In this document: positions 32,797 to 43,511 of the stretch, piece after piece | Layout: each line of letters opens with the position of its first letter | Position numbering within the stretch: position 1 is the first letter of the stretch | NCBI GenBank assembly: GCA_020912385.1 | Contig: CP087214.1 | Location: forward strand, 2,170,001-2,234,000 | Source: Neofusicoccum parvum | Lineage: Eukaryota > Ascomycota > Dothideomycetes > Botryosphaeriales > Botryosphaeriaceae | DNA: 64,000 bases | Reading direction: 5' to 3' | Notes under the pieces: generated by a model | Told to the model about the DNA's origin: nothing | The model's database searches: none | The model's input: only the letters and a program-made list of their open reading frames with translations | Translations under genes and position numbers: made by a program

Positions 32797-33753
32797 CCAC
32801 TGTGCCACCATAAGCCGCATTCGGGATGCAACGGTTGAGAAGCAGAGATCAGTCATTCTCTGCGCATGCGAAGCAACATAACGCAAGGCTATGTCACATC
32901 AAAGGCGTGTACCGTGGCTCGACCGAGAACGCATGCAGGTACCGTCCCATTATGATTCATGGGCTCAATAGCGGACAGACGGAGGCTTCTCAAAGCTGAT
33001 GACGGATGAATACTCTTCTTCATGTGGTTGTGACGGAAAACACGTAATCCGGAGGAACATATAGTACGAAATCTCAAGTGGTCCTCCTCGAGAAGAAGAA
33101 CAGTAGAATATAAGTACGGGGTTTTTATACGTACCATACTGCTTGAAAATAGAGAGATTAGTCTTAAATATAAGAGCAGTGTAAAAGTAGAATATAAAGT
33201 ATTATATAATTGGCTACAAAAAAACCCCCCCCACTAATGGCGGTTGGAAGACTCAGTAATACTCTGGAGTCTGTTCTTTCGTGGGTATGGCCACTCGTCA
33301 CCTACCGTTAATACCTCCATGATTTCATGACGGGATAGGATGGTCGGGGCGACTGTGAAGACGGACGGAATTTCATCTGGTGACGGACAACATAACGGGG
33401 TGGCCGCCTCACTGCATGCAGGGACCACGTCGCACGAAGTCGAGAATCAACAGTCAGACCAAGTGATCTTAGCGGGTGAGGGATAGTGTACAACCTTTGT
33501 AAGCACATTGCAGCACTGTGCGTCTATTATTGTCTTAGTTTCAGAGAGAGAAAAAAACGGAAGTCTTGTGCATCTCTCGTACCAGGCAGGAACCGCTCAC
33601 GACGAGCTTTCATCAGTAGTACGTACACTCACAGCCTCGGAGAAAGAAAAAGCATAGCTAACAGGGTCCGGAAGTCATGCAACCCCAGCCGCATCACCCT
33701 CAATATTCGAAAATAGAATACGGAACTTTTGACAGGTTACAGCAAGGTTGGAA
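32797..33753. other. Intergenic, partly AT-rich
   Basis: Before insertion this was continuous with the upstream region of the MFS gene. The stretch 33110-33225 is AT-rich with repeated AGAATATAA-like words, followed by a run of eight C at about 33225. No gene is supported; it may hold a decayed repeat. Confidence 0.4.
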
Positions 33754-35520
33754 TCAAAGCCACACTGGCACACATTTATCCGCGACTCCAGTGCACGCTG
33801 CCTCCACGCATGCCGCCAGGCTTCCGAACCGCATTTTACGACCTGTCAGCCCTTCTCCATAGTGAGCATATTTACCAGAGTTGGTCATGATTGTCTGCGC
33901 GTGTCTTGGAATGACTGGCTCCTCAATCATGCACCAACAGGTGTCCGTGATGATCTTCACCCCGAACGCCCTCAACTCATCGATAACGCCCGTTCCCAGT
34001 GTCTTTTGGTACGTATTCCGTCCGCAAGTGATCATGATCCCCGTGCACGAATTTTTAGTGCGACCTCGGACTAATGCGGCGGTGTCTCGAAGCTCCTCGT
34101 AGGAGAAGTGCGGGTTTCCCAGCGACACGAGATCCACCGCCGTCTCGGGCGCCTTGTCCAGCCGCCGCCAGGCAGCGGCCATGGTCGTGGGTGTAATTGC
34201 CGCGGCCACATTGGTTGAGAGATGTAGTGCTTGATCATCTGCTGTTTTCGCCTCCGGTGTCACGCCCGCGATGTGGAACATGGATGCGCTGGAAGTTGTT
34301 GCGAATGCGGCGCCAAAAGCCTTGAGGTCCGCGTTCGTGGCGGTTGTCTCCTCCAGTCCCGTAACGATGGGGATGCGGCTTCTCGCGATGTCTCCAACCA
34401 GGTAGCCGAGAAGCGGGAAGAGGGAGTCGTCAAACGAGGGCAGAGTTGGAACGGATATCTTGATCTGAGCCCGGCGATTCTCCAAGACGTGGCAGCCTGC
34501 TTGAGGCGCTCGACCAGTCAGGGCAATGCAGATGTCCAGGTAGTCGGGATACTTCATTGTCCTTGCGCCAAGAGCACTGTTGGCGTATACGACCGCGTTG
34601 GACTCGGCCCATCCAACCTGCTCTCCAATCTTCGGCGCACTGTCGAGAAGGTACGGCGCACAGGTGTATGTTGCCAGGGCGCCCAATCCTTCGTAGGTCT
34701 CTGCGAGTTCCTCAGATGGGCCGCCGATTGCTGGGTCAACTCCTTGTGTACGCCATTGACGCCTGTCAATCGATATGGAGTTCATTGTTGTTGGTACGCA
34801 AACTTTCCCGCCTAGGTCCAGGAGCTTCTTCGCAACGAGCAGGGTAGCCTCACCGGTGTATATGCATCCGTCTATATGCACCTGGGTGATATCAATGAGG
34901 CTTGTGGCCCCTTGAACAATGGCCATTTTGAGTATGACACGCATTGCAGTTTGCGCGGCCTTTCCCATGGATCCGGTGAGAACAAGATGATCGTAATTCG
35001 AGAGTTTAAAGTTGGGCGGAAGCTGGATTTCCTTCTCAAGCTCATGTGCCCCCATGGTGCACAGCACCGGAGGAATGTTTTCCTCAACATCCATGCATGA
35101 GTAGAGTTTGTCGTTCATGATCCTTGCATATGGTATTGTGGATAGCTTCTTGAAATCAAACGAGCCGAGCCGCAAAACGGGGATGGACTTTCCAAAGAAT
35201 TGCTGAGCAATCACAACTCCAAGTGTAAGGATATCTTCTTCATGTTCGAAGACCAAAGCTGACGGGTTGACCCCGTTGTAGATTAGCTGCAGGATGATTC
35301 CGCTGCCGGTGCAGGAGCCACGGCCGCTTGGGATGGCCAAAATCTTTCCGGTAATGCTGATACCTGATAGAGGGTGGTTTCGATCGATGATCTCCCCAGT
35401 CGTAGGATTCACACCGCCCCAGAAGCTGAGTGGTGTTGTGCTCATCAGCAATTGGCCTTCAGCGGCACCCTTAACGAGAACCTTGGCATTGAGAACGAGG
35501 GGACCGTCTGAACACGCCAT
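33754..35520 (-). CDS. Aconitase X family dehydratase, swivel and catalytic domains fused
   Basis: Fe-S hydro-lyase-like enzyme of the aconitase X (AcnX) family, 588 aa in one exon. Known AcnX members are cis-3-hydroxyproline dehydratases (bacterial) and phosphomevalonate dehydratases (archaeal); which activity this has cannot be told here. The N-terminal swivel domain (about residues 1-145) includes SFWGGVNPTTGEIIDRNHPL and the phosphate-loop-like PSGRGSCTGSGI. The catalytic part contains GATSLIDITQVHIDGCIYTG, VPTTMNSISIDRRQW and the Cys-containing ends GIMITCGRN and ITDTCWCM, candidate cluster ligands. In many archaea the two parts are separate genes. The ATG at 35520 starts the conserved region; the longer open frame upstream has no conserved sequence. 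Confidence 0.88.
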   Translation of the reverse strand: MACSDGPLVLNAKVLVKGAAEGQLLMSTTPLSFWGGVNPTTGEIIDRNHPLSGISITGKILAIPSGRGSCTGSGIILQLIYNGVNPSALVFEHEEDILTLGVVIAQQFFGKSIPVLRLGSFDFKKLSTIPYARIMNDKLYSCMDVEENIPPVLCTMGAHELEKEIQLPPNFKLSNYDHLVLTGSMGKAAQTAMRVILKMAIVQGATSLIDITQVHIDGCIYTGEATLLVAKKLLDLGGKVCVPTTMNSISIDRRQWRTQGVDPAIGGPSEELAETYEGLGALATYTCAPYLLDSAPKIGEQVGWAESNAVVYANSALGARTMKYPDYLDICIALTGRAPQAGCHVLENRRAQIKISVPTLPSFDDSLFPLLGYLVGDIARSRIPIVTGLEETTATNADLKAFGAAFATTSSASMFHIAGVTPEAKTADDQALHLSTNVAAAITPTTMAAAWRRLDKAPETAVDLVSLGNPHFSYEELRDTAALVRGRTKNSCTGIMITCGRNTYQKTLGTGVIDELRAFGVKIITDTCWCMIEEPVIPRHAQTIMTNSGKYAHYGEGLTGRKMRFGSLAACVEAACTGVADKCVPVWL

Positions 35521-36607
35521 AGTGAGGATGAAATGGAGGCGTAATGACGGAACAGTGAGATGATCTAGATGAGCAGAGATCAAAGTGAAAGGACAAACAA
35601 CAACGTTGAATTGTGGCAGCGCGTGGGAAGAGTGTGGGGTACGTACAGTCATCACACACTCGGCTGTCGATGCCGCGCACGATAAGATCGTTGGCTCGGA
35701 TAGGAAGCCCAACCCGAGAAAGCACTGAATTTATACGAGGATTGCAAGCAACAGCGTTACTGAGCCCTGCACGGCTGAATGCCACCGCTGATATCACGGA
35801 AACTATGACATCAAACGAAACGATAGACTTGGTTAGGCTAGAGTCAATTGCGCTACTCTTGAAGAGGTTCATGCCGAGAAAAGACTTGTTTAATTTGCGT
35901 GATTTCAATGATTCTAGAAATGAGACTACATATCGTGACAAAACAGGGGTGAATTAGATGACAATGATGATAATGAATGTCAATAATTATCGTTTCTGAT
36001 ACTTGGCTTGTTGTGCCTGCCTCTATCATTTGAATTGCTGTGTGTATCTTGTTTCTTGTCAGTTTACATAGACCTCACGGGCCTGGCTTTATTGACTCAC
36101 CTCATCGCGAAACAACATAACTTCGTCGCTCCTCCTACGCATTCGTCCAAGTGTTGCATTACAAGATGTTCTTTGGCTTCCAGAAAGACCGAAGTATAAT
36201 CCTCGAGTGCTCTTTGTTCTTCCATAGTCAGTCTCACTAAAGATATGCGAACTTCTCCGGGTAGTTTCGTATGATACCTTACGAGTTTATCCTCCCTGCC
36301 TCGCTCTCAATCAAGCTTCTTCGATCTAGATTATCATTGATCGTAAGCCCTGCTAACCAATAGAGTCAAGCGCGTGGTAGGATCGCGGTCTACATCGGTC
36401 GGCAGACGACGGTAAAGGGCGCGGCTTACTTCGGAACGCTGCCGAGACCGATATACTGGAACTCTCGCTAGCATCTTCTGTTCGTGGTCAGTTAATATTC
36501 TCAACAAGTACAATTTAAAATGCTTTCGACTTCTTAACGGAAATCATTTCGCTTGTCTTCTTCTGGGGTTTCCCTCCCTTTTCTTTATTCTCCGTTCGAG
36601 CTCAACC
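35521..36607. promoter_or_regulatory. Divergent intergenic region
   Basis: 1.1 kb between AcnX (minus) and the QCR8-like gene (plus). A plus-strand open frame at 35613-35957 is antisense-like with no family resemblance. No RNA gene seen. Confidence 0.4.
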
Positions 36608-37020
36608 ATGCATTACATTGACAAAGACAGCCGCGGCCAGTACGTTGTACTTTCTCCCTCCCATCAACAGTTTCTGATATCAAGTAGCTTGAGCATCCAC
36701 GCTCTTCACAAGCCGGAATGGGGAGCGGCGTCCGAACTCTGTCCTCAGCAAGGCATCATCACCTACAGGCTTGCTCCCAACCGCGTGCGGCCACTGGCTG
36801 GGGCTCTCGACGCAGCAATCTTTAACACATGGAGGAGAACAAAGGGACAAATTCTGTACTGGGGCACACCATTGCTTGCAGGATTTCTTGCCTTGCAATG
36901 GGCGGAAAAGAGGTAAGATCCTTTGCGTGACAGTGAAAGTGGAGATGAACTGATGTTTCCTAAAGGAACGAGTTCCTGAATAGCAAAGAGGGGAGGAAGC
37001 TGTACGAAGAATCCGTCTGA
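36608..37020 (+). CDS. QCR8: Ubiquinol-cytochrome c reductase subunit 8-like protein
   Basis: Small inner-membrane subunit of respiratory complex III. Exons 36608-36912 and 36966-37020 give 119 aa. The core matches the family: QGIITYRLAPNRVRPLAGAL, IFNTWRRTKGQILYWGTPLL and the exon-2 end NEFLNSKEGRKLYEESV. The N-terminus (HYIDKDSRGQYVVLSPSHQQ) is unlike normal Qcr8, and GTACGT at 36640 with CAAGTAG at 36687 could form a further in-frame 48-nt intron that would shorten it. Several usual positions differ (for example PEWGAASELCPQ before the core), so this may be a diverged second copy; the symbol refers to family. Confidence 0.82.
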
Positions 37021-37132
37021 GTTGTGATGCGAGAACAACCGCGGCCTCTGCCTACAGCTTTTCTTGCAAATTTATCCAGAGTGCCAGCCAATACAATCAT
37101 CGTAGCATTGTCTTACACTTGACGAAATATAT

Positions 37133-37645
37133 CTATTCAACAACAAAAGGAACGTCCTCTTCCAACTTCTTCCCTCCAGCAACTGGGGCTTGCGACCGCA
37201 TCATGACCAGCAGCAACCGAGCCCATTGATCCGTCTCATTATCCCACCCATGCATCGAAGCTTGCTGGATAACCACGTCGTTGGCCTTCAAGGGCGTCTT
37301 CGAACCATCATCCAAGGTGAGCACGACTTCTCCCTGGATAACGTAGACGTAGTCCAGGCTGACAGTTCGGTGAAAAGGGAGCTGAGAGCGAGGCGGAACA
37401 TCGAGCACTCGGAGAATGGCTCCATCATTCGTCAGGCCGGTTTCCAACTGTGCTTTGTCTTGCGGAGAAGAGACGTCCGGAGGGAGTTCGGCCGTTGCCC
37501 ATAAGGGGATCAGGGCCGGCCCGATGCGAAGGTTGATAGGGTCGAGGACATCGTCATTCTTTACGACAGCGACTGCGTTTTCGTTGTGGCCCGTGACCAC
37601 TCTGCGGACCGGCGGAAGTGGAGATCCTGATGCGGTGTCGCTCAT
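37133..37645 (-). CDS. Small cupin-domain protein
   Basis: Single-domain beta-barrel cupin of 170 aa. The ATG at 37645 (MSDTASGS) is chosen; the longer open frame has no ATG. The first cupin motif is PFHRTVSLDYVYVIQGEV, where the second His of the usual HxH is Thr, as in a fungal cupin group often found in metabolic loci; the second motif is around NDVVIQQASMHGWDNETDQW. Activity, if any, is unknown. The LINE 5' end lies 171 bp upstream of its start codon, so its promoter was probably cut back by that insertion. Confidence 0.85.
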   Translation of the reverse strand: MSDTASGSPLPPVRRVVTGHNENAVAVVKNDDVLDPINLRIGPALIPLWATAELPPDVSSPQDKAQLETGLTNDGAILRVLDVPPRSQLPFHRTVSLDYVYVIQGEVVLTLDDGSKTPLKANDVVIQQASMHGWDNETDQWARLLLVMMRSQAPVAGGKKLEEDVPFVVE

Positions 37646-37800
37646 TGTGAGAGGGGTTTGCTGTTGTATCTGGTTAGTTGCGATGGCTAAGTGAAGGTGC
37701 CACAATGATCACTGCACTGACGCGAGCTTCGGTTTTGAAAGAGAAGATGACTTTATTCTGCGTAAGATGGTGGATGTGGTATCTGTGAATCTAGGAATTC

Positions 37801-37815
37801 TAATGGGAAAGCATT
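37801..37815. repeat. LINE target-site duplication, left
   Basis: TAATGGGAAAGCATT, repeated exactly at 42941-42955. Confidence 0.95.
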
Positions 37816-37823
37816 GACAAAAC

Positions 37824-39389
37824 ATGACCGCACCAAAAAATCGACCTCAAGCTACGGCGCTGGAAGAGGGCCCTAGGGACTCTTCCCAGCCCCAAAACCA
37901 GCTATACAACAACCCCAGCAGCAGCAACCACGCTGGGGTGGAAGGAGAGGGCCGGAAGAGGGACAAAATGCCCTCCTAAGGCACCCAACCCCACCACCCA
38001 CAGTACAGCCAACAGGCACCCAAGCAGGCTCCTATCAGCGTAGAGTACATCAACAGAGCAAATAAAACACTCGAAACCATCCAGTAGGCCCTACAGGCAC
38101 CGGGTGGCGACCCCCTAGCTCTCTCTTCCCAGCTGAAAAATTTTCTCAGCGTTGCCAAGACAATCTTCTAGGGATTCACTACCACCCTCCAGGAGGCCAA
38201 TCCTAAGGACCCAGGCCTTAAGGATATTATGAAGGAAATCCAGGAGGTTAAGAAGGCTATCAGCGTGTCTCTCCAACCTACAGTCCCAAAGTGGTCACAG
38301 ATTGTGGCTCAGACAACCCTAAAGCCACCTACCCCCCCTATCACCACAGAACTCACCCTGCACTTCCCTGAGCAACAGAATAGGCAGGAAATTGCCTTAC
38401 TCTCCAACGAAGCCATCATCCAAAAGATCCAGGCAGGCAAGGGATTTGCCTGTAAAAAAGTCCTCGCAGCAAGGAAGCTCCCAAGTGGAGACATTAGAAT
38501 CTTTGTCCCTGACCTAAACACCAGGATAGAACTGCTGAAAGACCAAGATTGGACCTCAGGGCTGGGTAGGGAGGTCAGACCCAACCAGCAGATGTACTCA
38601 GTGCTAGTACACAATGTCCCACTCAAAGGCATTGATACCAATGACCCACAGGCCATCAAGATAATCCAGGAGCAGAACATGTCTCTACACCCCGGCCTCC
38701 AGGTCAGCAAGATGGCCTGGCTAAAAAGGAAGCTCCCTGCAGGGAAAACCCACTCAGCAGTAATACTCAGCACCACCAACCTAGAGACTACCAACCAGGT
38801 GATTGCGAAGGGCATCATCTGCAATTACTCCCTTTACACTACAGAATACTACAGCCCTTTGTTCACAGTCACCCAGTGCTTTAAGTGCCAGGCCTATGGC
38901 CACATTACCAGCCACTGCAGGAAGGAGGCTAAGTGTGGCAAGTATGTAGGCAGCCACAACACTAGAGAGTACACCAAGGAAGAAACGTAGTGTGCCAACT
39001 GCAACCAGAAGCATAATACATGGAGTAACTCCTGCCCTACACGCAGGGCAAACCAGGCCAGAGCAAACAGTGCCCGCCTAATAAACCCAGGAGGATATAG
39101 AGAAAGAACTCAGCCCCAGCAACAGATACAAGAAGGATGGACTCTAGTAAGGTCTAAGAAGAGGATCAGAATAGAGGAATTATAGAAGAAGGAGCTAAAG
39201 AGAGGCCTAGGCAGACCTAGAGACCTTAGCAGACCCCCTCCACCCGGCCAGATGATCTTCTCTGGCATGGGACTGCGCAGTTCCCAATATGCCCCAGAGA
39301 TAAACCTAGAAGAGGTGGTCCTATCCACACAGGCCAGCTCCACCTCCCCAACGCAACCTGACACAGACATGGGAGACAATCAATGCTAA
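37824..39389 (+). pseudogene. LINE ORF1 (gag-like) with five in-frame stops
   Basis: 522 codons in one frame. Stops are TAA at 37977 and TAG at 38085, 38169, 38988 and 39183. The C-terminal half has zinc knuckles: CFKCQAYGHITSHC is complete, and a second (KCGKYVGSHNTREYTK) appears to have Tyr where Cys is expected twice, as a G-to-A change would give. It begins MTAPKNRPQ and ends at the TAA of ATGCTAA. The proline- and glutamine-rich N-terminus is typical of Tad-type ORF1. Confidence 0.9.
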
Positions 39390-42300
39390 ACACAACACTA
39401 CTATCAATCATACAGTACAACGTTAATAAGAGTGCGGATAAGGTAATGATCCCCCTCTATAAAGAACTGGACCCAAGAACCCACCACATTCTGGCTATCC
39501 AGGAACCCTAGGAAAACCCTAGAGTTAAGACAACAGTCAAACACCCCACTTACCATACCATCTTCCCCCACGAGGGAGAAGCGAGAACCTGCTTCCTAAT
39601 AAGCAAGGCCCTTGCCCTAGAATCCTAGCAGGAAACTATCCACTCCCCAGACCTTATCACCCTTACTGTCAACACCCTATCATATACCATCCACATTCAT
39701 AACTGCTATAACCCGCCACCTCTCTCCTATACCAGCATAGCCATGGGTACCCTACCACTCCTCTCAGAGGCTCTGAACAGGCCTGGAGAACACATCCTGC
39801 TTAGAGACTTCAACCTCTATCACCCCCTCTAAGGAGGCATTACCTCCCCCACCCAACACAGCCTCTCAGATAACCTGATTGAGACAGCTACCACAGCCAA
39901 CCTCAACCTGGCCCTACCAAGGGGAACTATCACCAGGAAAACTAACAATAGTGAAAGTACAATTGACCTCATCTTCACCACCCACTAGCTAGAGGAGAGG
40001 ATCCTGCGCTACGGGGTCTCTTAGGAACTAGAATCCTCCTCTAATCACCTACCTATAATCACCACATTTAATATCTCCCCTACCCCAGCAGCCTCGCAAC
40101 CCCCCAGGCCACAATGGAAAAAGGCGGACTGGGAGAGAACCAACAAGACCCTCCAAGCCAGAGTCTCAAGGCTGGAAAACCTCCCACTAGACACTGAGAG
40201 AGACATAGACCAATTCACTAAGCAGCTCCAGGCAGCCATCCAAACAACAGTCTAGGAAACCATCCCAGTAGCAAAACCCTCACCTTGGGCCACCACGCAG
40301 TGGACAAGAGAATGCTCTGAACTGGTCCGACAGGCTAGAGCTGCTAGGAGAAAGTGGACTACTATAGGCAGGGAAGAGGACTGGGTGACCTACCAAGCCA
40401 CAGCCAACAACAAGACGAGGCAAATCAGGAGGGACAGGATAAAAGCATGGCGTAAAATAGTAGCTAAAATCACCTCAAACCCAGGCGCCATCTGGAAACT
40501 CTCAAAATGGGCTAGAATAAGGGCACTAGAGCCACCAGCTCCACCCCAGTTTCCCCCACTCCAGGACACAGAAGGACAACTACACTATGACATTCAGACA
40601 AAAACCAACATCCTTCGAAGCCAGTTCTTTCCCCCACTAAAAGAAGCCAACCTCTCTAACCTAGACAGGTATACATATCCAGCCCCAGTAGAAATCTCAC
40701 AGGATATTACAGAAGAGCAGGTACTCCACACCATTAAGCGGCTTCCCCCAGACAAGGCACCTAGGCCAGATAAGATCATCAACAGAATCCTAAAGCAGTG
40801 TGCACAAGTGCTAGGCAAGCCAATTACTAGACTCTTCCAGAGATGCCTAGCACTAGCCTACCATCCTAGACAGTTCAAAACCTCTACCACTGTGGTACTA
40901 AAGAAACCACAGAGAGAAGACTACACCAAGGCAAAGGCATACAGACCAATTGCCCTACTCAACACACTAGGCAAGCTGCTTGAGCGGATTGTGGCAGATA
41001 GAATCTCCTAGGCCACTGAAACCAACCACCTCCTCCTAGACTATCAGATGGGAGCCAGGAGGAGTAGATCAGCGGTTACTGCCCTTAGTCTTCTCACAGA
41101 ACAAATCCACGCTGTCTAGAAACAGGATCCAGGCCTAGTAGCCTCTATCCTCAGCTTAGACATCTCTGGGGCATACGACCATGTGTCCCATGAGAGACTC
41201 CTCCACAACATAAAAGCTGCAAGGCTACCAGGCTGGGTAGAGAGGTTCACCTACTCCTTTCTAAGTAAAAGGTCAACACAGCTCCTCTTTAGAGGACATA
41301 CAAGCCAGGCCATCTCCACCCCCACAGGGATCCCACAAGGCTCCTCATTATCACCAATCCTATACCTCTTCTTTGCCTCCAACCTCCTCACAGAGCTCAG
41401 AAGGGGGAATGTCTTCCCCCTTGGGTTTGTGGATGATACAAACATCCTGACCTTTAGCAGGTCTACAGAGCATAACTGTAGGGTGCTTGAAGGAGCAAAT
41501 AGGACCTGTGAAAAGTGGGCAGCTACCCATGGATCAGCCTTCTCCCCAGACAAGTACCACCTCATCCACTTCAGCAGGAAACCACGCAGGTTCAACATAG
41601 CGGCAAAAATCCAGATTCCTGGCTTTGAGGGAAACCCAGAGCCACTGATCAAGATACTAGGCGTTTATGTTAACAGCAAGCTGAGGTGGGGCCCACATAT
41701 CAAGGAAACCAGTGCTAAAGCCACCAGACAGTGCATGTCCCTTACCAGGCTTGCCGCATCAACCTGGGGCGCTTCCTTTACCAAGGCGCGCCACATCTAC
41801 ACAGCTATAGTGAGGCCAGTCCTCACCTATGGGTGTGGTGTATGGCACACGCCAGAGGGTTCCCCAGGGTGGAGAAGGACAGCAACTAAACCCCTTGAGA
41901 AGATCCAGAACCAGTGCCTACGCACTATAGCAGGTGCCTATAAGTCTACCCCTACGCAAACGCTGGAACATGAGACTGGGATCCCCCCCCTCCTACTACA
42001 CCTGGATGAACTGACCTTGGCCCACTCTATCCGGACCAGGGAAGGACCAGCAACAGCAGTAATTGAGGCAACATGTAGGGACATCAAGGTAGCAGCCAGA
42101 GCAGTATTCAGTACAAAGGGAACAGCTAGCCCAGCTAGAGGGAAGCTGCTTAAGGGGAGAGTGAATTCCCTCCTTAGTAGCTGCCCACCTAATGCACAGA
42201 AACTACCACAGAGGACCCAACTCCGCATGGCAATAAGGGAGCAGTGGAAAAAGAGGTAGACAGAGCAAACCAGGCAGGAGGGGAGGCCAGTAGCCCAGAG

Positions 42301-42700
42301 TTCACCCTGGAACCTAAAGATCAGGCAACTACACAGTGGCCTACTGAAACCACAGAGTACACTCCTTACCCTGCTGAGAACAGAACATATTGGACTGGAG
42401 GACTACCTCTCTAGACGCAAGGTGCCAGACCATCCAAGCCCTGCATGCCCATGCGGCTGGCACAGACAAACTCTAAAGTATATCCTCTTATTCTATCCTC
42501 ACTTCCAAGCAGGCAGAGCCCAGATGCTTTATAAAGCTCAAACCACAGACTACCGCACTCTGCTGACAACAAAGAAAGGAGTCTATGCGGCCACGGAGTG
42601 GTTTCTAAAGCTGGGGCTGCTAGGCCAATTTAGCCTGGCGAAGGAAATGGACCAGGAAAACCAAGAGGACCAGGAGGACCCAGTGGACCAAGGAGACTAG
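39383..42700 (+). pseudogene. LINE ORF2 (endonuclease-RT) with nine in-frame stops
   Basis: 1,106 codons in one frame from the overlapping ATG. Stops: TAG at 39509, 39626, 39986, 40022, 40253, 41009, 41117, 42257 and TAA at 39830. The APE-like endonuclease core is recognisable (ILAIQEP, then RDFNLYHPL where GDFN is usual). RT motifs include LPPDKAPRPDKI, the SLDISGAYDHVS box, GIPQGSSLSPILY and the catalytic FVDDTN. The C-terminal zinc motif CPCGWHRQTLKYILLFYP has Tyr in place of the final Cys. Changes fit G:C to A:T decay. Confidence 0.92.
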
Positions 42701-42940
42701 GATGGAATGAGAGAGCTAGGAATCAATACCTAGGGTAATTGTAGGACTGCCACAGCAGCCACTACTGGTAAGCAGAAAAACGGGAAAAGAAGGGGTAACG
42801 CACCCAATATAAAAGAGAGGAGAGGTTTTCTACCTAGGAAAGGTTTTCCCCCTCGTGTAAACTACTATAGATAGCCTACCCCGCATGGACCCGTAAGGGA
42901 GCTAAATCGGGATGAAAATGAATCTATTTATTTATTTATT
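42701..42940 (+). repeat. LINE 3' UTR and TTTA tail
   Basis: Short 3' UTR ending in a TATT/TTTA microsatellite-like tail (42925-42940), as in several LINE groups that do not carry poly(A). Confidence 0.8.
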
Positions 42941-42955
42941 TAATGGGAAAGCATT
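42941..42955. repeat. LINE target-site duplication, right
   Basis: Exact copy of 37801-37815. Confidence 0.95.
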
Positions 42956-43511
42956 ATATAGAGTGCCGCTTCACGCATCGGAGATCGGCCTTCCTCCGCT
43001 CCCGAGCCCCATCATTAATCTCTTCAGCATCGAGCTTTTTGGCCACCGGAGGTAAGAATTTCGGCGCTGAAGAGCAATTTGGAATATGTGTGACTTCGGA
43101 GCATAGCATTAGAAGGTCAGGGGAAGGCAGATCATGCGGAATGGGCGCGAACGTGTGGGTCCCCGGCCCGACTTGGAAATCCAACAGATCAATGGCCGGC
43201 CCATGCCCAGCTTCGCATACCAGCTGTGGCTTTGCTTTGATAGCCTGCTCACTCTAGTGCAACACGCAAGCTCGCTTGTTATTCTCGATTGCGTAATAAT
43301 CCTCCTCATTCTACAAGGGCTGAGCCTCCAGCTTCCACGGTGCTATCAACCCTGGAATGACGAATTGTAGCTTGGCAATCGGGCAGTACTCATAAGAGTC
43401 CGACAAAGAGGTCAAGATATTTCTAGGATATTCTGCCATGTACTTCCTGAATTAGTCTTTGAAACTACGAACTTGGCTACCATATAATGCTGCAACCAGA
43501 ATGCCGCATTC
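42954..43511 (-). pseudogene. Unidentified decayed protein-coding fragment
   Basis: A protein-like frame runs without indels from just beyond the FAD oxidase stop to a TAA at 42956-42954. It is interrupted by TAA at 43454-43452 and TAG at 43313-43311 and 43256-43254. Composition is clearly coding, for example KLQFVIPGLIAPWKLEAQP and VCEAGHGPAIDLLDF and LMLCSEVTHIPNC. I do not recognise the family. The three internal stops are all one C-to-T step from Gln (CAA or CAG). It shares frame with the FAD oxidase but is probably a separate gene remnant, as the oxidase ends at its usual place. Confidence 0.6.

Larger units (their letters stand above)
37816..42940 (+). mobile_element. Full-length Tad-like LINE, inactivated
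   Basis: 5,125-bp non-LTR retrotransposon bounded by a perfect 15-bp target-site duplication. It begins only 8 bp before the ORF1 ATG and ends in a TTTA-repeat tail, so both ends look intact. ORF1 (37824-39389) and ORF2 (39383-42700) overlap in the sequence ATGCTAA. Both frames are continuous along their length with no indel, but contain 5 and 9 premature stops. All 14 are TAG or TAA, none TGA. Confidence 0.95.

Noticed and set aside
35613..35957. Plus-strand open frame upstream of AcnX
   Set aside because: Composition not protein-like and no homologue recognised.
37824..42700. Reassigned TAG codon in the LINE
   Set aside because: Neighbouring genes use TAG, TAA and TGA normally as stops, and the LINE stops replace both Gln and Trp, which fits CpA mutation and not one new codon meaning.
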